Origin: Diabrotica undecimpunctata
Lineage: Eukaryota > Arthropoda > Insecta > Coleoptera > Chrysomelidae
Direction: 5' to 3'
Length of the DNA stretch: 64,000 bases
NCBI RefSeq assembly: GCF_040954645.1
Contig: NC_092809.1
Location: 63,860,141-63,924,140, forward strand
How positions within the stretch are numbered: the first letter of the stretch is position 1; each line of letters begins with the position of its first letter. The notes beneath the pieces were generated by a model, which was not told the DNA's origin, made no database searches, and saw only the letters and a program-made list of their open reading frames with translations. This document shows positions 33,801 to 44,739 of this stretch, piece after piece. Both the position numbers and the translations under genes were made by a program.

Positions 33801-34470
33801 CATTCCAAGCGGTCCGTTTATTTGCTTTTAAATCTTTAGTAGCCGGCAAAGTGCATGATTTAACTAAGCAATATGTTCTACTGATTTCTATGATTCATGG
33901 TATATGATATTCTTACCGAAAAACAAATAAACTGTCGTTACTATAATTAAAATAAGATAAAATAAAATTATCTTTTGTAAATACTATTTATTTAATTAAA
34001 ATCATTTTCCCTACTTTTCATCTCTTGTTTCGAATGGACACTTTTGGTCAATTACGTTAAAAAACAATTATTTAATTCATGTCTGTGAAAACGAAAATAC
34101 AAATTATACATCCCTGAATCGTGCTTGTGTTCATTGTGGCATCGCTGCGCTTCTATCGTCCATAAGAAATACATGGCCCTATCTCCGCAATGTTATTTTC
34201 TTAACGTGGAACGCTGTATAGTAGATTTGCCAGTGTTTAGTAAAACTAAATTTAAATTATCAATGAGGTTATTTAAGAGATTGCCACATCTGTCGGTTTT
34301 GTTACTTCCCCAAGTATTGTTGTGACAGTTAAAATCGCTTAATATTATTTTTGGGTGTGAAATTTGGTTTAAAACATTGCTTAGTTCAGTTATGTCTAAA
34401 TCAGTAGGATGAGGTAAGTAAATATTGCAAATATTGATTTTAATTTTGTGGGTGACTGACACTGCAACTA
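30824..34470 (-). pseudogene. I-like pol: endonuclease, RT, RNase H, zinc motif
   Basis: The endonuclease remains include NICNIYLPHPTDLD, ILSDFNCHNNTWGS and LVLLNTGKST (34462-34210). After the inserted element come SAIDLSLCSPSLAP and a SDHFPI-like site (33540-33420). RT pieces lie at 33177-32160: KPKDNPNSYRPISLT, HGDILYSKHFK-like remains, WDVQGHMLSFI and a LGLSFEHNLNWESHI-like block. RNase H lies at about 31690-31300 (FTDASK, AIHQAMKKC, ITDSMSLLLG, MGISGNEEVDSLA). The tail has CTKCNTQLSVKHIIVECP (about 31075-31020), a CX2CX8HX4C-type zinc motif. It pairs with ORF1 upstream. Confidence 0.75.
33549..34207. mobile_element. small TIR element inserted in the I-like endonuclease
   Basis: CACGTTAAGAAAATAACATT at 33549-33568 is repeated as its exact reverse complement at 34188-34207. 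The endonuclease coding sequence breaks just outside these ends: it stops after STIQRST above 34195 and resumes with SYNGTFSAIDLS below 33545. The insertion is therefore about 0.66 kb. The inner - strand frame 33760-33548 contains NVNRKCKFEKYID and MPESFGNTDLHKPN, which I do not recognise. No clear target duplication was found. Confidence 0.7.
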
Positions 34471-34652
34471 TTTCGAGATTTGTTTGCAGTTGTATTTCAG
34501 TTGCATGATTATTGCAATATTATTTGAATAATTTTTAACATTAAGTTCAGGATGTTTCGAGTGAAGGGATTTTGCCGGAAAATCACATATTTCTTAAAAA
34601 GTAAGTGTAGAAGAAGGGTTAATTGACATATATTCTTGGGGTTTAGGCTTTT

Positions 34653-35673
34653 TCATATGTTTTTGAGTATCGGGATTAGGTAGGTCATTTTCAAGGATTT
34701 CAGGAGAGGAGATTTATCTTTTAGTAGCATAAGTAACTTCAGTGGTTTTTCTATCGCTTTCACTAAGGAGTTATCTTGGAATATTTTTGGTTGATTCAAT
34801 ATTTGTAATTCATTGTTTGTTTGTGAGGAAGTGGTTTGGTAGTTTGTACCTAATGTTAATTCGTAATTTTGTATGGTATTGGGTTCTGGTTCCATTAATG
34901 TTTCGTTATCTTCTTGGTATTGGTTTAGTGGTTGTTCTTGTAGCTGATTATATTCTTCATTGGTAATGTTATGTATATTCACGCGGTGGTCAGTTTCCAT
35001 TTGATTAATTAAGCTGCTTGATGATGATAAAGAAGGACAGTCAGAATCGTGATGTCCGACAATCTTGCATCTGGAGCAGTTTAAACCATCTATGAAAATG
35101 TATAGTCGATATAATGTATTATCGAATGAGGTTAGAAATGAGTCAGGAATTGATGCATTTTCTAAAGGATTTATGAACATTTGCCTTTTAAAGCTGAGCA
35201 CGTGGCTGGTTTCTGAGTCTTGCATGTCTACTCGTGGAAACGTCATGTTGGAGGCGGATTTTATACCCATAGTTTTTAAGTTCTCTTCAATTATGCTATT
35301 AGGTATAGTAGGACATACATTAGATATGATTAGTCTCTGGGCAGGGGTTAAGTCTTCTTACTTCAATCTGGTTACCATCAATATTTATATATTTGTGAGA
35401 GCTGAGAAATTGATTAACTACATATTTAGAGAAAAGGTAGATGCAGATGCGGTTGTTTGCTATTTTAGATGCCCAAACAACATTTTTGGGCTGTAATATT
35501 GATCCAACAGCTTTTACATATTCAAAAACTTTTATTCCTTTTATGGTTGAAAGTATAATACCTTGGTCTTTTGAAGGATGTTTGAAACTGTTTAATGCAT
35601 TGGAGTAAGATATGTGACGTAGTGGGTAAGTGGGTACATATCGTGAGGTAGTAGTTAATTCCGATTCATCCAT
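34653..35673 (-). pseudogene. I-like ORF1 (gag-like RNA-binding protein)
   Basis: Starting at the Met at 35673 (MDESELTT), the protein runs with one frame break near 35290-35320 into MGIKSASNMTF, HVLSFKRQMF and a CCHC zinc knuckle (CSRCKIVGHHDSDC, CX2CX4HX4C) near 35090-35050. A Ser/Gln-rich tail follows. Such proteins coat the element RNA. Closely related ORF1 remains lie at 13700-14400. Confidence 0.7.
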
Positions 35674-35760
35674 CTTCCCGCTGAGAATTTACGTACATTG
35701 GCACAGAGGATCTGAAGCCGGACCTGGCCACTTAATAAAATTGAACTGCAGCCTAATCAT

Positions 35761-36077
35761 TTGTTAGCAGCAACAACCAGCAAAAAATTGTTTTCGATAG
35801 TCGATAAGTTGAATTGAATTCGATAAAATATTTTGAATTTTAAACTTCTGATTTTAAGGTTATTAATAATGCAGTTTTGTACTCACAGAATTCTACGATT
35901 TTCAGTACACTGTCACATTTAACTTTAAGTTGCAAACAGTATAAAAATTAAATTATATTTTTAATTTTAACTAGTAGTAATTAATTAACAAATTTGTCAG
36001 AACCAATATAAAGCTGTATGATCTACTAGATATCGGGGCCGGACGGGGAAAATATTTTTATTTTATTATTATTTAGT
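35761..36077. other. no gene recognised
   Basis: A+T-rich, probably old intergenic or intronic sequence ahead of the LINE fragment at 36091 and the DH31 exon. Confidence 0.4.
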
Positions 36078-36090
36078 ATTACTTTAAACA

Positions 36091-36443
36091 GAAACATTAC
36101 AGAAGGATACTAAAAATATCTTATGTGGACCATATCACCAACGTTGAGGTCCTACAGCGCATGATAAAAGAAAAAGAAGTGCTTAATTTAATTAAACAAC
36201 GTAAGCTTGAGTACCTCGGCCACGTGATGCGGAACGAAGAAAAATATCGAATTCTTCAACTTGTTATGCAGGGTAAAGTATTTGGCAGAATAGGACCGGG
36301 ACGCCGTCGTATCTCGTGGTTGAAAAGTCTCCAACAATGGTTTGGGATGTCCTCAGCGGAGCTGTTTCGCAGAGCAGTCAACAAAACCATGATAGCCTTG
36401 ATGATTGCCAACATCCGGACCGGATAAGGCACTGAAGAAGAAG
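36091..36443 (+). pseudogene. 5'-truncated GAA-tailed LINE, 353 bases, with target duplication
   Basis: It encodes only the C-terminal pol tail: HYRRILKISYVDHITNVE, LEYLGHVMRNEEKY, GRRRISWLKSLQQWF, SAELFRRAVNK and MIANI. After the stop comes GGCACTGAAGAAGAAG. A 13-base direct repeat, attactttaaaca, flanks it exactly (36078-36090 and 36444-36456), which fixes both ends. It lies about 400 bases upstream of the DH31 exon, presumably in the preceding intron. Confidence 0.9.
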
Positions 36444-36859
36444 ATTACTTTAAACAAACTTGTCATAATATTGAAAACTCAATCTCTACGAATCAGACTA
36501 TTTTACGAATATTGATAATTATTGTTAAAAAAATTGTTTAAATAAATAAGAATATCTTCGCGTATTTAAAGTATATAATAATTATTAAAAAAAAACAAAC
36601 ACACACAAAAATATTTCGACATTATAATGAAGACACAAAATACGTATGTTAGAAAGTATGCTAAGTTAAGACAGCTCTGTAGGACATTTAATATTTCATG
36701 GCGAAACCTCATAAAAAGATCATTTGCATCCAGTTCCGAATTCGCATGATTCGATTGTAGATAAGGTACTGAAAAGAGGCCATGTAATTGAATAATTTGC
36801 TTACTTACAATTTCTTAAATACGATAAATACTATTACTAATATTCTGATATGTTTTCAG

Positions 36860-36995
36860 CTCAAAACGTGGTTTGGATCTCGGCCTTGGACGCGGATTTT
36901 CTGGTTCACAAGCTGCTAAACATTTGATGGGATTAGCAGCAGCGAATTTCGCAGGAGGACCAGGACGCAGGCGACGTAGTGCCGATAGTATCTAA
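36860..36995 (+). CDS. DH31: calcitonin-like diuretic hormone DH31, terminal exon with the mature peptide
   Basis: A splice acceptor (TGTTTTCAG, ending 36859) opens an exon whose reading [44 protein letters not shown], stop (36993-36995) is that of an insect DH31 precursor. The mature peptide is 31 residues. It is released after the KR site and amidated from the Gly that precedes RRRR. The ending [13 protein letters not shown] is conserved across insects, and the [21 protein letters not shown] type is that of beetles, bugs and cockroaches. The hormone acts through a calcitonin-type family B G-protein-coupled receptor and stimulates Malpighian-tubule secretion and gut contraction. The exon starts in codon phase 2 (one base completes a split codon). 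Upstream exons with the signal peptide were not found; they may be separated by transposon-rich introns or lie outside the window. Confidence 0.93.
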
Positions 36996-37110
36996 ATATA
37001 TAAACTACTACGGAACTCCTTTTTTGTTTCCTTCCTCTTCGCAGCATTCTAAACCTCGCCAAAATTAAAAGACACTTAAAAGTCGGTACAAAAAATAAAT
37101 GTAATAATGT
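36996..37110 (+). other. DH31 3' UTR with AATAAA signal
   Basis: Non-coding sequence after the DH31 stop. The first AATAAA polyadenylation signal is at 37094-37099, so a short 3' UTR of roughly 120 bases is likely. Inferred from position only. Confidence 0.5.
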
Positions 37111-37399
37111 GTTTGCTCTACGCTATGTAATGCATTAAATTAGTGAAGACATAGCCTTATAAAAAGTGTGGAAGGTCATTTGCAGCTTGACTCATTATTT
37201 AAAATTCAATAATTTATCTTATTTATAGATATAAATTTAAATATAAAGTCGTAATATAACAAATGTATTACAGATACCGGCATAAGTGTTTTTCAAAAAG
37301 TGCAAGTATTGTTTTTTTTTAAATGGTAATTGTATATTTATACATTTTGTTGTCTGCTTCATGAGTCTATTCATACTCCAGTTGCCAGGGACGAAAATG

Positions 37400-39500
37400 C
37401 CACCGAACCTCTAAAAACCATACGTTTAGGCTGAATTTTGCCGCCAATGTCAATTTTGGCACGCTTTAAAAGATGTAAAAAATTGACCACTTCTATCGCT
37501 AGGCTTTTTCCTAAAACCACCTTCGCGGAGGGGGGGAAATGGAAAAATTCGATTTAGCAGGAATCTGCTATTCTGTATGCTTATATCTGTATGCCACAAA
37601 AAATATTTCAAATAAAAAATGTAGCTAAGGTATTTTTGAATAGTAGTATCTATGTACCAAGGGTATTAAATAGATGTTTATGCCCAGAGGGCGACGATGT
37701 TACAAACCCGAGGGCCTCTGGCCTCAGGGTTTGTAAGTGGCCCGAGGGCATATACATCTATTAATACCCTCGGTGCATACAAGTTTTTATGTCATAGTAG
37801 TTCGTTATTGCATCTACAAATAAATATGTTCTAAAAAAGCCGAAAATTCGATTTCATTTTGACAATATTTACTGTTTATTTATTTAAATGTGTCAAACTA
37901 AAATCGAGAAAATGTAAGATATTTTTGAGATCTTAATGTAATCTAAACAACACTGGATCCTTTCATAATTGCCAGTTTTATGTAAATTCTAAGTAATATT
38001 TTGAAAATTTGTTAAATAAAGATGTTTCTAATAAGTTACGTTTGTTTGTATCTTTACGCCCGTGCTGGCCCTAAATTACACTTTATGTCCACGCGGGCAT
38101 AAAGTACACTATTACGCAGTTGGTAACTAAGCAATAAAAACACAATAATAAACTAGTATGACATAAAAATATTTATTAACAGTTTTCGTGTGGAATGAAC
38201 TATTCTCTCAGAAACAACGCTTAAAGCGATCGGTGATTTTGAATGTCACTTATACGTTCAAAATAAATCTATGTTCAATAAAATTAGTATTAGTTTGGCG
38301 GCAAAAATTCGATATCTTTTGAGTAGAGTAACCTATTGACAAAAAATAAGATGCTTTTTAAAAATAAAGGGTGTAGCTTTCGTATGCATTTTTGTGTGTT
38401 TTGCCGCAAACTTAGTTTTTATAAGGGTATTAAATAAATAAGCGTGGCGTGATTTTCACCACTTTTTATGATTTTTATGAGATCAATACAGTTTATCCCT
38501 TTCACTGACCGACCACTACAAAGTTTCGATAGCTAGAGCCTAATCATTAAAATCTGCATCATGAAATTTTAGTTTTGTGTTTTGGCAACAAATAGTACAG
38601 AATTTGAAACTGCTCTTTTTCAATTACACTAGTAGGTTTTTCAAAATGTTTTAACTTCTGCTTCAAATTACACACAAAACCGTCCTTTTTGGAGGCATTT
38701 CCATGATGTGTGATAGTTTGTAATGTAAAAATTTAAATTTTGTATTTTTTAGTCATACCTATTTAAAATGCTTCGTATTTGTTGCCACAGCTCAAAATTA
38801 AAATTTCATGTTATAGGTTTTAAAGATTGGTCTCTAACAGTGGAAATTTCACTAAGACTGGTCAATGAAATTAATACATTTTATTGATACTACGAGAATC
38901 GTAACAAATGGCAAAAATCGCGCAACGTGATTTATTGATTTATTGAACGGATTTATGGAAACTGATTTTATTTGCGGCAAAATACAAAAATATGTATGCG
39001 AAAGGAGCTCTCTTCATTTTTAAAAATCATTTTGATTTTTGTCGATATGTCATTTCGATCAAAAGATATCGAATTTTTACCGCCGAGTTGATACAAATTT
39101 TATTTAACATTGATTTCGCGCGTGTAACTGACATTCAAAATCGCCGGTCGTTTCAGGATTTGTTTCTGAGAAACCGGTTTATTCTACATTTTAAAAAACG
39201 TGCTAATGAACATTTTTGTTCAAAATTATTTTAGCTACATTTTTTTTGTATTATCTTGTGACGAATAAATTCTTGGTAAATCGATTTTTTTGCGTTTTTC
39301 CCACCCCCTTTTAGGAGAAATCCGGGGGTAAAAGTGGTAAACTATTTCACATTATTTTTTTCAGATTCTTAAATTAATATTCTCATCAAAATTGAGCTTG
39401 TCTGTATGATTTTTAGGGGTCAGATCTCTGACGACTAAACTATCACAGTACTTTTGAATAATACTTAATCCAGATACAATAACATTCTCTATCGTTTATG
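37400..39500. repeat. kilobase-scale imperfect inverted repeat (fold-back element), centre near 38690
   Basis: Matching blocks are found in mirrored order. ACCACTT...CCTAAAA...GATTTA(G/C)CA and AAAAAATGTAGCTAA lie at 37470-37640 and again, reverse-complemented, at 39235-39340. CTCAGAAACAA, GATTTTGAATGTCA, AAAAATTCGATATCTTTTGA and TTTTGCCGCAAA lie at 38215-38410 and again at 38975-39180. Inner blocks meet near 38690. The left arm is broken by an insertion at about 37650-38170. No transposase is recognisable, so this is probably a non-autonomous long-TIR transposon. Confidence 0.65.
37650..38170. repeat. nested palindromic insertions in the left arm
   Basis: Two inverted-repeat units. At about 37658-37790, CCAAGGGTATTAAATAGATG...GGGCAT is mirrored around an inner ACAAACCCGAGG/CCTCAGGGTTTGT hairpin. 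At about 37786-38170, TTTTTATGTCATAGTAG is mirrored by CTAGTATGACATAAAAA. Both lie exactly where the fold-back arm loses its match. Confidence 0.55.
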
Positions 39501-40530
39501 GTCATTTACGTCATATTTCAGGTATCTAATTACCTTTGTGTATTTTGTTTTTCAAGTAATCTGGTAATTATACTTTTATTTCTCAATATCTTGCAAAAAT
39601 CGGTTACAGTGTAGGTGAAGTATTAAAGGTAGAGTTATTACTAATGTAAGTTTTCATCCTATATCTATTCCCTTATCATAAGGTCATGCTAACAATGCTG
39701 ACTATCAAATGATGTTTACACTCTGTAGTTGTGTGTCTGTGTGTGTGTATGTGTGTGTGTATGTGTATTTGTGTGTCTGTATGTATGTGTTTGGTTAGTA
39801 AGCTCGTAGCGATTTGTAATCAATTGCTTTATTAACTCAACATTAATAACAACATATACATCGAAATAGCATCTAGCGAAATAAAATAATGTATTTTTGA
39901 TGACCGGTTTTGTCCTATTGGCAAAACCTCAAAATTTATCCAACATGTTGGCGACTCTATATCTAAATGTGTCACAACTATCACAATACTTACTGAGCAA
40001 AGGTCATTTAATGAAAAACGTAGAGCAATATTTCTATGTACGACTACAATTAGAGTCGTTAGCGGCCATCTTGTTCATTTTTCATCTTCTTCTATGTCTT
40101 TGGATTTAGAAATACTGACTCATCCGTCAAATTTCTCTTGGAAGGTGGACTCCAGACCCAGACTCCAGACCAGATGTTTTTTTCTCGTGTTTTCCATACC
40201 ACATAATATACCTTAAATATTTTAACTTTGCAATGTACGGTCATATATCTATTGTTTAGAATTACATTATATTCACTGGAGAATCAGTTACAATATTTTT
40301 AGATAGGAATATCTCTTCTAGTTCTCTAGGAATATCAGTCTCGTTTTTAACTGCTGGATAGTATTTCATTGGTCAAGCAAATTAATTTCCTCTATTGATA
40401 TGTTTATTAGGTTTACTACTTGTCTGATACGATTTATATAATTATCTTTGTAAATAACTCCCAGTATTAATTATTATTATTACATTATTACAGCGACAGC
40501 TATAAACAAAAACACAACAAAGTAAATCCC
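39501..40530. repeat. non-coding; (TG)n tract at about 39733-39792
   Basis: A TG-rich microsatellite with TATG/TCTG interruptions lies at about 39733-39792. The remainder shows no supported gene. Confidence 0.8.
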
Positions 40531-40558
40531 AGCTCCAGAAAATGAGATTTCTGGAGCT
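40531..40558. repeat. short perfect hairpin
   Basis: AGCTCCAGAAA and TTTCTGGAGCT are exact reverse complements with a six-base loop. No U-run follows and no associated gene is visible. Confidence 0.6.
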
Positions 40559-40789
40559 TTAGTAGCGGTGGGGTTATGCGCCTTTTCCATATTTTACCTT
40601 TACCTAGTCTGGCGAGACAGTGACCTTCGTTTTTGCCTCAATTATTTACTTTCTGCACTAAAGTATTGTATCGGCTGCTGATTTGGCAAACGGTGTTTAC
40701 CTCACTGGCCGACCATTCAGAAGATCTTATCACCAAGCCTGTGTCTAACGGTGCACAGCGCCAATGCTCAAGAATCGCGGTTGCTTCAT

Positions 40790-41235
40790 CTGGGGTCATT
40801 ATCATCATCTAGCCTTCATTTATTATGTTCGCTGCTAGACATAGGCCCCTCTTAAACATCTCCATTCTTTACGGTTTTGTGCTCTTTGTTGCCAAATTTT
40901 CGTGATATGCCTGATTTCGTTAGCCCAACGTGTAGGTGGTCTTCCTCTACTACGTTTGTTTGCTCTTGGCCTACAAATTGGAATTTTGCTCGTCCATTGT
41001 GAGTCGTGCGTTGTCGCTACATGACCTGTCCAGTTTCATTTTAGTTCCGATATGCGTTTCACAACATCAGCAATACTCGTCCTTCTTCGCAGATCTTCGT
41101 TTCTTATTCGTCTCCCACAACGTCATTCTCAGCTTAGACCGTTTCATTCGTCTCTGTGTCACTCTAAATTTCGAATCCATAGTCTTGGTTAGAGTGATAG
41201 TTTCCGCCACATAAGGGTATCTGTGGAAAAAATTG
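40790..41235 (-). pseudogene. RTE non-LTR retrotransposon, C-terminal fragment
   Basis: The - strand reads TLTKTMDSKFRVTQRRMKR, then IRNEDLRRRTSIADVVKRI, a KWNW-type TGHVA block, RGRPPTRWANEIR and WQQRAQNRKEWR-LR-AYV. This is the standard C-terminal region of insect RTE pol. It ends in a GATGATGAT run, as RTE 3' ends do. It has frameshifts and lacks the RT core. Confidence 0.75.
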
Positions 41236-41543
41236 CTGTCCCTATTTTGATAACCTTAAACTCACAAAAAGTTGATTAAATGGTGTAAAATAGTATTACT
41301 TAACCTGGGCTGAGGTATACATTCCCAGGTAAATAGTATTCTCACATTATCTCGTGTATGTGCTTCTGGATTTTTTAAAAACTACACAACCTATTTAGTT
41401 AACTTATCTATTCTCCAGATCTAGTGCTAGCATTAATTAATATTTGATTGTAGTACTTTTAATTGTAGTTCAAGTTCCTTACTCCATTGTTTGGATGGTT
41501 TCTTAGTTTGTTAAAAGTTTCATATGCTATTAAATTCATTTTA
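41236..41543. other. no gene recognised
   Basis: A+T-rich sequence without a supported feature. Confidence 0.4.
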
Positions 41544-41782
41544 TCTAATATTGTTCTGAAGGTAGTTTCTTGTGGCATGTTTAAGTAATTACTATTTAAA
41601 TGGGAATAAGCCACAATTAAAGGTTAAATTATTTTATTGACGTTTCAATTTCCACTTCGGAAATCTTTCTCAAAATACAATTCAATGTTTGTATTTTGAG
41701 AAAGATTTCCGAAGTAGAAATTGAAACGTCAATAAAATATTTTAACCTTTAATTGTGGCTTATTCCCATTTAAATAGTAATC
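41544..41782. repeat. hairpin MITE, complete
   Basis: A non-palindromic head (TATTGTTCTGAAGG ... TTCTTGTGGCAT) precedes two 94-base arms (41588-41680 and 41687-41781) that differ from perfect complementarity at about two positions. The short loop is TTCAATG. It is the same family as 57473-57682. Flanks (TTTTATCTA before, GTTGTATCTA after) may be a decayed target-site duplication. Confidence 0.85.
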
Positions 41783-42544
41783 GTTGTATCTAGGATTTGT
41801 ACCTCTTTGGTTTTTCTGTATACAAACTATCTGATACGTATGTGGAAATATTTTTAGCCTTTCCAATAATATAATAATATGGTTTTGTGCTATTTCAATC
41901 TATTTTCTATTGGTTTGGTCTCATGCTGCTAATCCATATGTTATGGCTGATATGAGTATCCTATTTGTTATTCTTAACTTCATTTTCAGGCTTCACTTGC
42001 TATGTTTTTCAATAAGAGATCTTAGAGTGCTTCTTAATATCCTCATCTTAGTGATAGCGCTATTGGTATGTGGTGTGTATGTCATTCTTTTGTCCATTAG
42101 TCTCCTAAGTATTTTATCTGGATCAATCCATTTGTAAAAGATCCTGCTAGACATTTTACTGGTTATTCTGTATCTTATTTTGGAAACGGTTAAACCTATA
42201 ATTATTTCAAAAATTATTATATTATAGAAAAGGCGATAGTGTAGGTAAATTCTTTGTTGTTTGCGTTTATACTTTTATTTTTGTGATATTATGTTGATGT
42301 CGTGATCAGTTTTGTTTAATTTTATTACCTCTATACACGCAATAGTTCTTTTTCTTTGATTATCATGCCCAAATTAGGCATGGGTAGCTTCCATGACTAT
42401 TTTTCGGTATTGGTTTTGATCTTTGCGGCATGTAATAATTCATCTGCTGATAGGCCAGTCCGTTAATAGCTGCAAGTTCGTTAAATGCCTTCATGCAAGT
42501 TCGTTTCCATACTGAGCCAAATGCTAAATGTTTTTATTAATAAA
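41783..42544. other. no gene recognised; decayed LINE sequence possible
   Basis: On the - strand, 42530-42400 may continue the RT fragment at 42545-42790, but no motif is clear. The rest is unassigned. Confidence 0.35.
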
Positions 42545-42795
42545 AGCTTAACCAAATCATCCACTTTACTGTGCTATTCTTGTAATAAGTGTCTGCAATC
42601 CTTCTAGACTATATGCGAAGATGACTGTATCAACCGCGTAACATATATCGTTCAGTCGTTCGTTGTTTAACAGTATTCGTTCGTCTACATCAGATGTTGA
42701 CCACCAGATTCCGCCAAGGCCACGTTCATTATGTACTCTGATTATACGTTGTAGAGTATTAAAGACAGTACACATCCCTGCCGTACTCTTGTCTT
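42545..42795 (-). pseudogene. LINE reverse transcriptase fragment
   Basis: The - strand reads TRVRQGCVLS, YNVYSEYI-like remains (shifted frame), LNDICYAVDTVIFAYSLEGLQTLI and TRI. This corresponds to RQGCVLSP--FN-YSE and (Y/F)ADDTV-FADS. The first catalytic Asp of ADD is changed to Val, so it is inactive. Confidence 0.6.
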
Positions 42796-43186
42796 TATTT
42801 CAATTGCTTTATAAATAATATTGTTATAGAAATATACATTTTTTTGCTCTATTTTTCTACATAATTGTAATCTCTTTTTAGTATTACACAATAACTACCA
42901 GATTCAATTGTTATACCAGATTCCATGAAATCCATCAGCAATATCCGCTTACGAAAATAAGGTACACAACTTTGTCAACAGAAGAAATATGTTTGAACTT
43001 CTTTACGACTAGTAAAGCGACTGTTTGGATTTTTGTTTCATTTTGGGAAAAAACTGAAACATTTACGTTTTGTCTCCCATCACAATGGAACCCATTAATC
43101 TTTACTTATATTCTTGAAGCTTTAAAAGAAACTGGCGAGCGCAGTGAAGATGTTTCTCCTTGTGTTCTGTCAGTATGTTAATAGTC
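42796..43186. other. no gene recognised
   Basis: A+T-rich sequence without a supported feature. Confidence 0.35.
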
Positions 43187-43235
43187 GCGTTACCCATCCA
43201 AGTACTACACTCTAGTGATACCCCAATTTTAAAGT
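43187..43235 (-). repeat. 5S-rRNA-like fragment (possible 5S-headed SINE, 3' part)
   Basis: The - strand reads AGTACTTGGATGGGTAACGC. AGTACTTGGATGGGT is exact for the conserved 3' block of 5S rRNA, followed by AACGC where GACCGC is usual. Immediately upstream it reads GGGGTATCA, which is also the downstream edge of the fragment at 4490-4570. The two pieces therefore overlap and together follow 5S order. Confidence 0.5.
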
Positions 43236-43630
43236 CAAAGCTATTTATATTGTACAGTAGGAACGTCCAATAGTCCGAGCAATAAATTCACATCTTCCTG
43301 ATTTAAAGCATATCACGTTGGATCATCTCTGATGATTTTCCACTCCTTTCTTTAGCGTGGACGACCTTGCGACCTGCATAACTTTCGGGCGTGTTAAACA
43401 GACATACACTTGACGCCATACCCATCTGTCACCTGAGAATAAATATTCACGGGTGCAGTCCGTTTGGCGTTCGAAAAACGAATTACGAAATAAATTTCGC
43501 ACTTGACAAGATTAATAATAGGAACCTCCATCTTAGATAGCTGCTGAGCCACGAATGAATGGGATGAGAGCCACAGTTTTGTCTCGCACCTTGCTGTATC
43601 TTCACTCTTAAATTTGAGCTATAACTCATA

Positions 43631-44220
43631 AATTATGGCATTTATGTATAGAGAATATAAAACTCAATAATATTCTCAAACGTTGTATGGAAGTTGGACC
43701 TGACTGAAAGAACTATTTTACGTACTTTTCATCAAAAGCAAGATTTTAGAGAGAAATATTTTTATTAATATACTTATTACATGCACTTGGAGCCACGTTA
43801 CTTCAAATAACTTTGTATATTCTGTAAATGGAGGCTAAACATAAATTGAATGCGTATATATAATTTAAGTAAAGTATAGATTAGATATATGAATTTTTTG
43901 TCCCGAAAATTACAGGATCGCAATTCCGAAATTATGGCATTTATGTAAAGATAATATAAAAGTCAATAATATTGTCAAACGCTGTATGGAGGTTGGACCT
44001 GACTGAAAGAACTATTTTACGCACTTTTCATCAAAAGCAAGATTTTAGAGAGAAATATTTTTATTAATATACTTATTACATGCTCTTGGAGCCACGTTAC
44101 TTCAAATAACTTTGTATATTTTGTAAATGGAGGCTAAACATAAATTGAATGCGTGCATATAATTTAAGTAAAGTATAGATTAGATATGTGAATTTTTTGT
44201 CCCGAAAATTACAGGATCGC
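43631..44220. repeat. tandem duplication, about 299-base unit
   Basis: Two copies start with AATTATGGCATTTATGTA (43631) and the same sequence at 43930. They run in step to ACAGGATCGC with only scattered substitutions and small indels. The high identity points to a recent duplication. No coding frame or transposon motif was seen in the unit. Confidence 0.92.
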
Positions 44221-44739
44221 CAACAATGCTCCGAAATATTTTTAAATTTATGGTAATAAATGGAAATGGGTCCACGAGCAAAAGAAATCTGTGTAGATTT
44301 TCCTTAATTGGATTTTTTTTTAAATGATATTTGCATTTAAACTTGTTTTAAATACCAAATAAAATTTTTATTAAATTCAGTAGGCCACAATCAGAAATGT
44401 ATACACTTATTTATTTTTGCATCAATTGCATATGAATATTGCACTAATTTGTCTGTGCCAAAGCGTCAAATACATTCAAATAATTAATACCAACTACATG
44501 TTTTATAAGGTTATGTCAAACATCTACTTACTCATTTCCTTGTCAAGCTGTACCGAAAATTTGCAACTAGGATTCTCTAAAATAGGACTACAAACAATAA
44601 GTTTGTTTAAGCAATGAATTGTATGTAACTTACAACTATTACAAATAATGTAACAACCTTATTATTTATTAAATAAAAATATAAAACTAGTTGAATAATA
44701 TACTACACCGAAAAAAAACTAATAATTAATTAGTACTAT
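44221..44739. other. no gene recognised
   Basis: A+T-rich sequence without a supported feature. Confidence 0.4.

Larger units (their letters stand above)
30790..35760 (-). mobile_element. I-like non-LTR retrotransposon, nearly full length, inactive
   Basis: A complete order of parts on the - strand: a 5' leader above 35673, ORF1 (gag-like), endonuclease, reverse transcriptase, RNase H, C-terminal zinc motif, and an A-rich 3' end near 30790. Both ORFs contain stops and frameshifts, and a small TIR element interrupts the endonuclease. The exact ends and a target-site duplication could not be fixed. Confidence 0.8.
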
